Assembly: GCA_964543475.1 (NCBI GenBank)
Contig: CAZIYJ010000001.1
Location: forward strand, 372,001-436,000
Direction of reading: 5' to 3'
Source of the DNA: JAYSYM01 sp964543475
GTDB taxonomy: Bacteria; Bdellovibrionota; Bdellovibrionia; Bdellovibrionales; JAMPXM01
DNA length: 64,000 bases
The first letter of the stretch is position 1. Each line of letters opens with the position of its first letter. The notes below the pieces were generated by a model. That model searched no databases, was not told where the DNA came from, and worked only from the letters and a program-made list of their open reading frames with translations. The position numbers and the translations under genes were made by a program. This document shows positions 35,313-43,974 of the stretch, piece by piece.

Positions 35313-37232
35313 GTGCTTCACATCCAGTCGCTCTCAAAGCAATTTGGCCCCAAAACTCTTTTCGAAAATGCCGACGCATTCATCGGCCAACGTTCGCGCG
35401 TGGGTTTGATCGGTCCAAACGGCGCAGGCAAGAGTACGTTGATTAAAATGATCATCGGAGAAGAGCACCCAGATGAAGGGCAAGTGGCTCGTGCATCACA
35501 TCTCGCTATTGGTCATCTCCCGCAAGAAATTCCAAAGATGTCGGGCCGATCGGTATTAGAAGAAGCCATGCGACTCGATGGCAGACGAGAGCAGTTGATT
35601 AAAGCAAAAACTGAATACGAAGAAAAATTCGAAGTTGAAGCGTCAACACAAGATCTTGAACGATACGGCCGGCTTGTAGAGGAGCTCGAGCACCTTAACG
35701 AATACTCTCTAGAATCTAGAGCCAAAGCCGTGCTTGGCGGAATGGGTTTCAAACAAACAGATTTCGGTCGAAACCTGAAAGAATTCAGCGGAGGCTGGCT
35801 CATGCGAGTTGCTCTCTCGCGAATTCTCATCATGGATCCGGATTTGTTATTGTTAGACGAGCCGACCAACCACTTAGATTTAGAATCACTCCTCTGGCTT
35901 GAAGAATTTCTTCAACGACAACGGGGAGCAATGTTAGTTATCTCGCATGACACGGGTTTTTTGAATCGACTCGTGAACGAAGTCATCGAAATTGATCAGA
36001 AAAAAATTTGGACTTACAAAGGCAACTTAGAGGCCTATGCGATTCAAAAGGAAGAACGTTTAAAAGTTCTTCGCGCGCAATATGCTGGCCAACAGAGTAA
36101 AATTGCCGAGATCGAAGATTTCGTTTCGCGATTTGGCGCAAAGGCAACGAAAGCTCGCCAGGCGCAGAGCAAACTCAAACAACTTGAGAAGATGGAGAGA
36201 ATCGAACTCCCTGATGAGCGCCAAACCGTAAAATTTCGGTTTCCACCTGTTCCGCATAGCGGAAAAGAAATTGTGACAGTCGAAAATGCATCACTGAGCT
36301 TCGGAGAAAAGACACTTTTCAAAAATCTGAATTGGCAGATTCGAAAAGGGACTAGAACAGCAATTGTCGGGGTTAACGGCGCAGGAAAGACGACCCTGTT
36401 AAAAATGATTGCACAGGTTTTAGGGCCCACCGGAGGAGAAGTTCGCCTGGGTCACGAAGTAAAAGTTGGTTATTACTCTCAGATGCAAGCTGAGACATTG
36501 AACATGAAAAATACGATCGCTCAAGAACTAGAAGCTGTAGCCCCGGAGATGCCGATCGCTCAAGTCCGAGCCATCGCGGGCGCTTTTTTGTTTTCAGGAG
36601 AAGCGGTTCAGAAACGTTGCGGAGTCTTGTCGGGCGGAGAAAAGGCGCGTGTAGCGCTCGCAAAACTTCTTTTGTCGCCTTCAAATTTTTTAGTACTCGA
36701 TGAGCCGACCAATCACTTGGACGTAGAATCTCGAGGAGTTTTACTTGATGCTCTCATCGACTACGAAGGAACTCTTTGCCTTGTTTCGCATGATCGGGAG
36801 TTTGTTTCGCCACTGGTCGACACAGTTTTAGAAATTGAGCCATCTGTCACCGGTTCTGAGGTCAGGCATCTCACCTCGACTTACGAAGATTACCTTCAGC
36901 GAAAAATGCGAGAAGCCTCGAATCAATTGTCCGGAATTGATGAGCCTAAAGCGGCGGTTATGGCTGAAGCAGTATCTGCCCCACAGCTCAATAAAACACC
37001 TTCGACTAACCAAAAGCGAAGTTGGGAGCGAGAACTTGCCAAAGTCGAAGAAAAAATTGGAAAGCTTGAAAAGCAAAAGTCAGAAGTTGAGGCACAGATC
37101 GCTGATCCAGAAGTTTACGGCGATAAAGAAAAGATTATTAAACTTCTCAAGCAGCAAAGCGAGATTTCGGGCCAGCTCGAAGTTTCTTACGAAAAATGGG
37201 AAGAACTATCGGCAAGCCTCGCCGGAAGCTAA
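35313..37232 (+). CDS. ABC-F ATPase, Uup-like
   Basis: Two ABC ATPase domains in one 639-residue chain without membrane segments. Walker A of the first is GPNGAGKST, of the second GVNGAGKTT; both carry LSGG-type signatures (FSGGWLMRVALS, LSGGEKARVALA) and LLDEPTNHLDLES / VLDEPTNHLDVES. A linker of about 80 residues links them, and a C-terminal coiled coil (LAKVEEKIGKLEKQKSEVE) is of the Uup type. ABC-F proteins act on the ribosome to control translation. The GTG start is chosen by family fit. It ends 11 nt from a convergent gene. Confidence 0.92.
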   Translation: MLHIQSLSKQFGPKTLFENADAFIGQRSRVGLIGPNGAGKSTLIKMIIGEEHPDEGQVARASHLAIGHLPQEIPKMSGRSVLEEAMRLDGRREQLIKAKTEYEEKFEVEASTQDLERYGRLVEELEHLNEYSLESRAKAVLGGMGFKQTDFGRNLKEFSGGWLMRVALSRILIMDPDLLLLDEPTNHLDLESLLWLEEFLQRQRGAMLVISHDTGFLNRLVNEVIEIDQKKIWTYKGNLEAYAIQKEERLKVLRAQYAGQQSKIAEIEDFVSRFGAKATKARQAQSKLKQLEKMERIELPDERQTVKFRFPPVPHSGKEIVTVENASLSFGEKTLFKNLNWQIRKGTRTAIVGVNGAGKTTLLKMIAQVLGPTGGEVRLGHEVKVGYYSQMQAETLNMKNTIAQELEAVAPEMPIAQVRAIAGAFLFSGEAVQKRCGVLSGGEKARVALAKLLLSPSNFLVLDEPTNHLDVESRGVLLDALIDYEGTLCLVSHDREFVSPLVDTVLEIEPSVTGSEVRHLTSTYEDYLQRKMREASNQLSGIDEPKAAVMAEAVSAPQLNKTPSTNQKRSWERELAKVEEKIGKLEKQKSEVEAQIADPEVYGDKEKIIKLLKQQSEISGQLEVSYEKWEELSASLAGS

Positions 37233-37243
37233 TCACATAAGTT

Positions 37244-38725
37244 TTAAGGGAGGGCGGCTGGCTCAACCAAGACTTTATGTTTCTTGAATTGGTCAACCCA
37301 CCATAACGGAGTGTTTGGACCTTCAGCGCCAGGCGCATCAAAGAAAATATTCCAGACGTTTCGCCAAAGGAATTTCGGACCACTATTCGTAGTCATGCCA
37401 TCCATAACCATCCGAATATACTGTGCGCGATGTATATTTTTGTCGCCGACATTGGTTGAATTGGTTGCCATATTGGCTTCTGTTGTCGTCAGACTTCCAT
37501 GCAGCAGAGTCAACAGTTGAGCGACATGAGTATAGCGTCCATGGTGTTTCGCAAATGCTCCCTGCTCAATTGGAATTAGGCCACTTCCTAAATATTTCGT
37601 AAAAAATTCGTCTACTGAAACTTTTCTATCGGGGATTTCGATCATTCTAAATCCGTAACTTTCCAGTACAGTCTGTATTTTTTCGGGCCCTTGGTTAACT
37701 GTCTCCAACGCAAAACGAATTGCGGCCGAGTCTTTATACTTTTTTAAAACATGCGGTAAAAAATCTTTTCCGCCCTGCATCTGGAGCATCATCTGCAGTG
37801 CATGTTCTAGGTAGACTCGATTTTTTGTTAAGTAGTCGATGCTAAAGTCACGATAGAGCGACTCGCCAAGAACTAACTGCATCGGTTGAGAAGAGTCATT
37901 AGGTGTCACTTCAAACGACACCTTCCGAATATCTAGAAGTGCCGGCTCAAAGCTCGCGCCAGCTTTTACCAAATAGGGTTGATCGAGAGGAGCAGAACTT
38001 ACCAAGTCAGCATGAAGCCCTTCGCCATAATAGTTTTCGACACGAGTCGATTTAAAATTCAAAAGAGCCGTAGGAGTTTGGGTCAAAGTATTTTCCATGA
38101 TAAATTTGTTCCACGGAATTTTGATTAGCCCACTTTTATTTGACACTTCTATATCGGCAACTGCTGAAAAAGGAATGTCGCTTTCATTCGATTTTCCGTG
38201 AAGTCGAAGACGTAATCGAAAATCTTTTTGATTACTTTTCAATTTTAGCACAAGGCCATTTCCCACATCTTGATGTGGGAAATAGCGGAGTCTAGTCTCT
38301 TTGATCATATCGTAGTACGGCGCTTCTTGGAGTTGCTCAGAAGTTCTTAGTGGTTCTGAAAGCTCAAGAACAAACTTCGAAACAGAATTTGCTTTTGCCT
38401 GCACTCGCCAGAGTTGTGTTACGGAATCCTTCAACACGGAAGTGTCTTTGTCGTTGCTTTTAACTGGATTGAGCGAGGTGATAATTTCGCCAAACTGGAG
38501 AGGGTCTGAAGGCTTCCAAACCTTAGGAGTTGCTCTCGAAAACACTAGCTGGCAGCTCGAGTCAGCGCGCGCGGAAGGCACCTGCATCATAAAACTTAGA
38601 ACCAATAGGCTAGAGAGCGCTAATCCGAGCTGATTTACGCGGATAGCTGTCAAAAGTTTTGACAGTCTGCCTGGGGCATTTTTGTTCTGAGGTGCAAGCG
38701 TTCGCATGTAGGTATACCAAAGCAA
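37244..38725 (-). CDS. Secreted protein of unknown function, 493 residues
   Basis: The N-terminus has a signal peptide (ALSSLLVLSFMMQVPSARA) after a basic n-region; ATG 38707 may be the true start, ATG 38725 is the far end of the frame. The mature part begins with DSSCQLVFSRA, is beta-rich for about 230 residues, and then becomes alpha-helical (residues 280-470). The C-terminus is rich in Trp and aromatics (FLWRNVWNIFF, TPLWWVDQFKKHK). I do not recognise a family. It is probably periplasmic or exported. Confidence 0.65.
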   Translation of the reverse strand: MLWYTYMRTLAPQNKNAPGRLSKLLTAIRVNQLGLALSSLLVLSFMMQVPSARADSSCQLVFSRATPKVWKPSDPLQFGEIITSLNPVKSNDKDTSVLKDSVTQLWRVQAKANSVSKFVLELSEPLRTSEQLQEAPYYDMIKETRLRYFPHQDVGNGLVLKLKSNQKDFRLRLRLHGKSNESDIPFSAVADIEVSNKSGLIKIPWNKFIMENTLTQTPTALLNFKSTRVENYYGEGLHADLVSSAPLDQPYLVKAGASFEPALLDIRKVSFEVTPNDSSQPMQLVLGESLYRDFSIDYLTKNRVYLEHALQMMLQMQGGKDFLPHVLKKYKDSAAIRFALETVNQGPEKIQTVLESYGFRMIEIPDRKVSVDEFFTKYLGSGLIPIEQGAFAKHHGRYTHVAQLLTLLHGSLTTTEANMATNSTNVGDKNIHRAQYIRMVMDGMTTNSGPKFLWRNVWNIFFDAPGAEGPNTPLWWVDQFKKHKVLVEPAALP

Positions 38726-38801
38726 TTTAAATACCGCGTGCTCTAAATCGACAAACTCTTCGACAACCCGAGATAAATTTCATGCCTTTCTGCGAGGGAT
38801 T

Positions 38802-38829
38802 TTGGTTCAAGAGCGGGTCGTGTTACATT
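38802..38829 (+). promoter_or_regulatory. Candidate promoter for 38864 gene
   Basis: TTGGTT (38802-38807) and TACATT (38824-38829), 16 bases apart, lie 35 nt upstream of the start. Each box matches the sigma-70 consensus at 4 of 6. Confidence 0.3.
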
Positions 38830-38863
38830 CCCCGACGATTGTAATTTTAGAAAAGGAAAAATT

Positions 38864-39328
38864 ATGAAAGCCTTCTTATTAGTATCTTTGTTCTCTGTGT
38901 CAGCAATGGCTCAAAACATGACTGTTAATTGCACCGAGATCAACAGTGCTACACCACTTAGTTTTTCGTTCGAATCTGACGGCAGCGATTTAGGTAATGT
39001 TGCAAAAGCTGTCGACTCTACCGGAAAAATTCTTTTTGAAAAGCAGAACGCTGATGCAATGAGCTCGTATCCTTGCTCAGAGTTCGGTATCGATGTTATA
39101 GGAACAACTGATGAAACAACTGTTTCAAGTTTAGATATGTCAGTAACTGCGATTGTTCGCTGTGATGCAAACGGAGATTTGTGGAAAGAAATTAACGGAT
39201 TTCAGATCGGCTTGAGCCGTCGCAGTGACTTCCCACAAGTTGAATCAAATGTTCCAGCATCATTTGTACTCTCTCAAAACCAAAATGCAATTTATGGCAA
39301 AGCCCTTTGTGAGATCGCAGTTAAATAG
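38864..39328 (+). CDS. Small secreted protein, function unknown
   Basis: A 154-residue protein with a clear signal peptide (MKAFLLVSLFSVSAMA) and an AAAAGG-like ribosome region before the ATG. The mature part has four cysteines (NCTEI, YPCSEF, VRCDANG, LCEIAVK), likely in two disulfides, and alternating beta-strand sequence. It precedes another small secreted protein by 46 nt. No family is recognised. Confidence 0.65.
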   Translation: MKAFLLVSLFSVSAMAQNMTVNCTEINSATPLSFSFESDGSDLGNVAKAVDSTGKILFEKQNADAMSSYPCSEFGIDVIGTTDETTVSSLDMSVTAIVRCDANGDLWKEINGFQIGLSRRSDFPQVESNVPASFVLSQNQNAIYGKALCEIAVK

Positions 39329-39374
39329 GTGAGAAATAGAGTTTGAAAACGTTAACTATGTTTGAAAGGTCCTT

Positions 39375-39779
39375 GTGAAAACTTTGAAATTCTTAATGGC
39401 TTTGATCGTTGTTTCATCTTTTCAGTTTGCCAAGGCAAACGAAACTGAAAGCATGAGCTGTAATGACCGCACCCAAGGCGGTGCACAGGGAGTCAACGTC
39501 GCTCGCCTTATCGTGGGTGCTGGGCTGACATTGGTAACTTCTAAAGAAATTAAAAGCATGGATGGTGGAGACGAAGTCATTCCCGCGGGAGTGACTATCG
39601 ATCTTTCTAACCGACAAGCTTTCGATCAAATTATTTCGGGTTGCTTCGATGGAACAGACTTAGAAGTCATCGAGGAACAAGGCTCAAAGTTCGATGCCAT
39701 GCGCTTAAAACTGAAAGTTCTTTGCGACAGGCACCCAAACTTTATCGTCTCTACTTTCTCTCTTCAGTGCGAATACTAA
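39375..39779 (+). CDS. Small secreted protein, function unknown
   Basis: A 134-residue protein starting with GTG 39375 (GAAAGG upstream), with a signal peptide ending in FAKA-NE. Four cysteines in the mature part (SCNDR, SGCFDG, LCDRHP, QCEY) suggest two disulfides. It probably shares an operon with the preceding secreted protein. The stop codon overlaps the stop of the convergent lipoprotein gene by a few bases. Confidence 0.65.
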   Translation: MKTLKFLMALIVVSSFQFAKANETESMSCNDRTQGGAQGVNVARLIVGAGLTLVTSKEIKSMDGGDEVIPAGVTIDLSNRQAFDQIISGCFDGTDLEVIEEQGSKFDAMRLKLKVLCDRHPNFIVSTFSLQCEY

Positions 39780-41941
39780 TTTCCGAAAACACTTGTCCAT
39801 GCGTTTGCAAACCAGCTGCTAATACGATCCCAAAGCGAAACTTCAGGGGTTGGATTAGCAGATGCTGGTGCACGCTCATCAGTGGCTTTCTGATCGGCTG
39901 AGTTATTAACCAGTTGATTGTCGTGGAATCGACCGCCGCCGCCTCCGCCACCAGCTGGAGGATTATAAGTTCCACCGGCCTGACAAGACAAGCGAGCCTG
40001 CATTCCGCAGTTATCATCATCGCAGTTGTCGCCTTGGTTTGAGCTTCGAGACAGCACACTCCACGCGCCATTGCCTGCTACAGGTGAGTAATTCGATTTA
40101 TCCACTTTGTAGTTATACGAGATCGAACATGGCTTACCGTTTAAAGTTTCCGCCATTACTTTAATACCGCATTGAAGTGGTGATTTACATTCTGATGAAG
40201 GTTGGTTCGGCTGATACACGAGAGACCATTCTCCCCACTGAATTGCGCCATCAACGCCGCTCCATGGAGTCGTCATTTCCGTTGAATCAATCGAAATCGA
40301 TTTGAACTGATACTTCAACCGAAGTTGCGCTTCACCGACACAAGCGATACCCATTCGAATTCCGCAGCCCGGGTAGTCGTTACAGTCTTTATTGGCGTCG
40401 CTATGGAAGAGGGCCCACGCACCATTCGTACCGATCGGACTGATTTTGCTATCGTTACGAGCTTGATAGTAAACGTTGCAAGTAGGAGTTGCGGGAACAA
40501 CAACCGAACAGCCAGGGTAGCCGTATGAACCACTCAGATTTCCGTTATCACACGTGCGTGTTTCTGCTCGGCAAACTTCGGGGTCAGTGGCCGTTGCAGA
40601 GTAATACGACTGCACACTGCCACCGTGGGCAACTGACTGTCCATTGAAAGCACATGTTTGAGGAGGAGCAGTCGCACAAGTCGTATACGGACTTGAACCA
40701 TCGAGAGTTCCATTTCGACAAACTCTTGTTTCAGCAACTGATGAACAAGTCGAACCATAAGGAACAGTTGGAGACGAGTAAGTCACCACTGAACCATTGT
40801 GCGCGATATTTTGATTGTTGAACGAACATGAAGCAGCTGGTGCAACTGTGCAAGCCGGCGATAAATAGCTTCCGTTCAGAGTACCATTGCTGCATGTGCG
40901 AACTTCGCTTGCGCAAACGGAACCAAAAGGTACGACAGAAGTTTGATAAGCGGTGACAGTGCCAGTATGTGCGACTGTCGAACCGTTGAACGTGCAAGTT
41001 TGCGCGCCCGAAACTTCACAGCTTCCGAAACCATAAGTTCCACCGAGCTGACCATTACTGCAAAGACGAGATTCTAATTTACATGTACTGCCGAATGGAA
41101 CAGATGATGCCTGATAGGCAGGGACTGATCCACCGTGAGGCACACTTGTGTTATTGAACATACAAGCAGCCGGTGCAGACACCATACATGTTGCTGCGGC
41201 GTAGGTGCCACTAAGAGTTCCATTGTTACAAGCGCGCTTTTGGCTCTTACACTCTCCGCCGTAAGAAACGTTCGCTGATTCATAAGCTAAAACTTCGTTT
41301 AAGTGCGCAACGGTTTGACCGTTGAACGCGCAACCGACAGGTCCGTCAGCTACACAGGATAAGAAGCTGTACGCTCCATCAAGTGCGCCATCTGAACATC
41401 GACGAATTTGTTTTTTGCACGCTTGACCGTAGGGAACCGACGCGGTTTCGAAAGCTTCGATTGTCTGATTGTGCTGAACTGTGACGCCACCTAAGTTACA
41501 GGCTCCGCTGTCATTTGAACAAGTAAGGAACTGATAGCTACCAGTGATCGCGCCATTTAAACATGTGCGAAGTTCACTTTTGCAAATCGCGCTTGCTGCG
41601 ACAGTGGTTTGTTCATATGCGGTGAACGACTGACCATGACTAAATGAGACGTCTTTAAATGTACAACCTGCAAGAGGTGTCGTTGGAGGAACGCCTGGAA
41701 CTATACACTCTCCCCAAATTTCGTTATCAACTCCTGACGTGCAAGTCATTGTTCCTTGCTGGCCATTGATTTCGCAAACTCGAGTCGCTTCTGTACAGGC
41801 AAAAACAGTATTTGTGTTCTTAATCGCTGACTGAATGCCGCGGCTACTTAAGCCAACACGCGCGCAGTTTTGAAACAAAGTTACGACGAGAATCGCAACC
41901 GCGAAAATGCCTATGATCGTTTTCCAAGATCTAGCCAGCAT
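39776..41941 (-). CDS. Large lipoprotein with seven Cys-rich repeats and a C-terminal triplicated module
   Basis: The signal peptide ends in the lipobox LFQNCA, the same as in the 27822 protein. After a 60-residue start with two Cys pairs there are seven tandem repeats of about 50 residues (roughly residues 90-480), each with the pattern C-F-N-G/N, H, AY, a mid Cys, RxC, NGxLxG and a closing Cys. The last 230 residues hold three copies of a different module (AWALFHSDANKDCND, EWSLVYQPN, AWSVLSRSSNQGDNC), each with a GxW/C pattern, and then a Gly-rich tail. GGAGGAG precedes the ATG. Probably a surface-exposed, disulfide-rich lipoprotein; role unknown. Confidence 0.82.
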   Translation of the reverse strand: MLARSWKTIIGIFAVAILVVTLFQNCARVGLSSRGIQSAIKNTNTVFACTEATRVCEINGQQGTMTCTSGVDNEIWGECIVPGVPPTTPLAGCTFKDVSFSHGQSFTAYEQTTVAASAICKSELRTCLNGAITGSYQFLTCSNDSGACNLGGVTVQHNQTIEAFETASVPYGQACKKQIRRCSDGALDGAYSFLSCVADGPVGCAFNGQTVAHLNEVLAYESANVSYGGECKSQKRACNNGTLSGTYAAATCMVSAPAACMFNNTSVPHGGSVPAYQASSVPFGSTCKLESRLCSNGQLGGTYGFGSCEVSGAQTCTFNGSTVAHTGTVTAYQTSVVPFGSVCASEVRTCSNGTLNGSYLSPACTVAPAASCSFNNQNIAHNGSVVTYSSPTVPYGSTCSSVAETRVCRNGTLDGSSPYTTCATAPPQTCAFNGQSVAHGGSVQSYYSATATDPEVCRAETRTCDNGNLSGSYGYPGCSVVVPATPTCNVYYQARNDSKISPIGTNGAWALFHSDANKDCNDYPGCGIRMGIACVGEAQLRLKYQFKSISIDSTEMTTPWSGVDGAIQWGEWSLVYQPNQPSSECKSPLQCGIKVMAETLNGKPCSISYNYKVDKSNYSPVAGNGAWSVLSRSSNQGDNCDDDNCGMQARLSCQAGGTYNPPAGGGGGGGRFHDNQLVNNSADQKATDERAPASANPTPEVSLWDRISSWFANAWTSVFGN

Positions 41942-41985
41942 GGGGCTCCTCCAAAAATTTTATATGTAACTCTAAAAGAATATCA

Positions 41986-43113
41986 CTAGTAGAAGAACGT
42001 AGCTAAAATTCTGCGGTTCTTTGCTCGACCTGCAGCCGTATTATTTGGTGCTACTGGCTGAGTTGGACCAAAGCCTTTCGCGCGAACGCGACTAGCTTCA
42101 ACCAATCCCCCATCGACTAAGAATGTGCGTATCGACTCAGACCTTCGTCGAGAGAGATCCATGTTGTGTTTTAAACTTCCCGTTGCATCTGTGTGACCTT
42201 CGATTAACAGATTCGCTTTCGGATTCCGAGTCATCAAGCGAGCGACTTTGTTGAGTTGCCCGTAATATTTCGACTTGATGATGTCTTCGTTTGTGTCGAA
42301 GTTAATCGTAAGCTTCATCTGAATTTTTTCTTGAACCTGACAGCCGAAGCCATTTACTTTTTTTCCGCGCGGAGTGTTTTGACACTGGTCATAGGCATTC
42401 GCTACGCCGTCTTCATCGCTATCCGTCGTCGTATCTTCTTCTTCTGGTTCACAGCCTACCTCATCTACCTGAGTTCCAATCGGAGTTCCAGGGCAGGCGT
42501 CGATCGAGTCTTTCACTCCATCGCGATCTGAATCATTATCCTGTGCGCGAACGGGTTCTTTCACTGGCTCTTGTTTTTTATCAGCGAAACGATTTGGTCG
42601 ATAAGCCAAGCTAAACATCGGAAGGGCAACGTCAGCGCCATTTTCCGAGCCTTCTGCAAACACGTGAACGAATTCATAGGCAGCGCCCAGCCACCAATTG
42701 TTGCTGATGGCGAATTCAATACCAGGTCGCAAATTCAATGAAAGCGCAGTTTGATCATCGATACCAATGGGGAAATCCTGAGTTCGACTTGCGCCAACTC
42801 CCAAGACAACGTACGGAAACCAACGTTTTCCTAAAGGCTTAAATTCATATCCGACACCAGCGAGCAAACTCTGCATGTCTGGATTTCCTTCGAATTGAAA
42901 GAAGTCATAGGCAAGATGTGCGAACCATTGCTTTTCAAAAAAGTAGTCGCCCCAGATTCCAAATCCAAAATCACTTTCTAATTCGTCATCAACAAAATCG
43001 AGCCCGAAGTTTGGACCGAGGCCGACCGCTAAGCGCCAGTCCTTTGGTTTTTCGGCAGAGAACGATGAAAGAGAAATGAGAGAGCAGATCAGGAGAGATA
43101 CAAGTTGCTTCAT
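41986..43113 (-). CDS. OmpA-family outer-membrane protein with TSP3-type repeats
   Basis: 375 residues from ATG 43113 (signal peptide MKQLVSLLICSLISLSSFSA). An N-terminal beta-barrel-like region (residues 20-190) is followed by two calcium-binding TSP3-type repeats (DNDSDRDGVKDSIDACPGT and TDSDEDGVANAYDQCQNT) and a C-terminal OmpA peptidoglycan-binding domain (FDTNEDIIKSKYYGQL, LLIEGHTDATGSLKHN, LSRRRSESIRTFLV, RAKNRRIL). It should tie the outer membrane to peptidoglycan. The frame is open 12 codons upstream but the signal peptide fixes the start. A short AG repeat lies just upstream. Confidence 0.92.
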   Translation of the reverse strand: MKQLVSLLICSLISLSSFSAEKPKDWRLAVGLGPNFGLDFVDDELESDFGFGIWGDYFFEKQWFAHLAYDFFQFEGNPDMQSLLAGVGYEFKPLGKRWFPYVVLGVGASRTQDFPIGIDDQTALSLNLRPGIEFAISNNWWLGAAYEFVHVFAEGSENGADVALPMFSLAYRPNRFADKKQEPVKEPVRAQDNDSDRDGVKDSIDACPGTPIGTQVDEVGCEPEEEDTTTDSDEDGVANAYDQCQNTPRGKKVNGFGCQVQEKIQMKLTINFDTNEDIIKSKYYGQLNKVARLMTRNPKANLLIEGHTDATGSLKHNMDLSRRRSESIRTFLVDGGLVEASRVRAKGFGPTQPVAPNNTAAGRAKNRRILATFFY

Positions 43114-43212
43114 GCACTCTAGATTAGAGAGAGAGAGAGGCTTCGACATTAACTATATTGATGTTGTTTCAATCTCACGACCTACGTCGTGTGAATCTTT
43201 TTTAGGGTGCGA

Positions 43213-43227
43213 GGTGACACTGTCACC
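43213..43227. promoter_or_regulatory. 15-bp perfect palindrome, candidate operator
   Basis: GGTGACACTGTCACC is a perfect inverted repeat about a central C in the gap between the divergent ompA-like gene and the 43295 gene. A second hairpin (TCACGAC ctac GTCGTG) and a T-run lie just to the left (43172-43205). Confidence 0.45.
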
Positions 43228-43294
43228 GATGGTACACGCGTTGCAAAGCCCTTAGTGTCCAAATATTTTTAAACAGAAAAATAACGGGGGTTAC

Positions 43295-43966
43295 GTGAAG
43301 TATCTAGTATTCATTGCTGCATTGGGAATTTTGGGACCACAAATCGCTAATGCTGGTGCAAATCTTGTTGTGAAGGAGCCACTAAAGATTCAACTCAAGA
43401 AGGGCGACTTAGTTCTTCAGGCCGGGCAGTATGCCGCTAAGTTAGATATCGATAGTGACGAAATCGAAATCGATCTTGTGATTGGAGGAAAGAAGCGAAA
43501 CTTTGAGTTCAAGACACCAAAAAATAAAGACCAAGTTTATGATCTTCAGAAGCTTCAAGTGAAAGCTGCAGATCTAAAACAAGAGTTTAATTTATCAGGC
43601 CAACAGTTTCATACTAGTAAGGACATAGGCGGTGCCAAAATCGCAAACCGCAGCTGTGTGATTTCTTCTTGGACCACTCAAGAAAACTGTCGAATTGTTG
43701 AGTCATGGGTTCCAGGTACGGGCTGCAGTATTCTTGATGGCGAATGTATGTGGCCAGGCCATTCGGAACAGAGTATTAGTTGCGATACTGTTACTCACAG
43801 TATTAGCGGACTCCAAGACGTCACATTCGTTCCTGTTTTTTCACACAGTAAATCGTGGATCAATTTTGTTGATGCCGATAGCGGCAAGATTCTAGCAGAG
43901 TTAATTCTCTCAGAAGACAAATATGAAACTGAGCGAAGAATCAGCCAAACAGCTTGCAAAATGTAA
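43295..43966 (+). CDS. Secreted Cys-containing protein, function unknown
   Basis: A 223-residue protein from GTG 43295 (AACGGGGGT upstream). The signal peptide ends at ANAGA. The first half is charged and beta-rich (LKKGDLVLQAGQYAAKLDID), the second half carries seven cysteines (SCVISSWTTQENC, GTGCSILDGECMW, ISCDT, ACKM), so the C-terminal domain is probably disulfide-rich. No family is recognised. It ends 8 nt before a convergent methyltransferase gene. Confidence 0.65.
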   Translation: MKYLVFIAALGILGPQIANAGANLVVKEPLKIQLKKGDLVLQAGQYAAKLDIDSDEIEIDLVIGGKKRNFEFKTPKNKDQVYDLQKLQVKAADLKQEFNLSGQQFHTSKDIGGAKIANRSCVISSWTTQENCRIVESWVPGTGCSILDGECMWPGHSEQSISCDTVTHSISGLQDVTFVPVFSHSKSWINFVDADSGKILAELILSEDKYETERRISQTACKM

Positions 43967-43974
43967 ATAGCTGT

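Noticed and set aside
43126..43139. AG dinucleotide run upstream of the OmpA-like gene as phase-variable repeat
   Set aside because: Only about six units, outside the reading frame; too short to support slippage.
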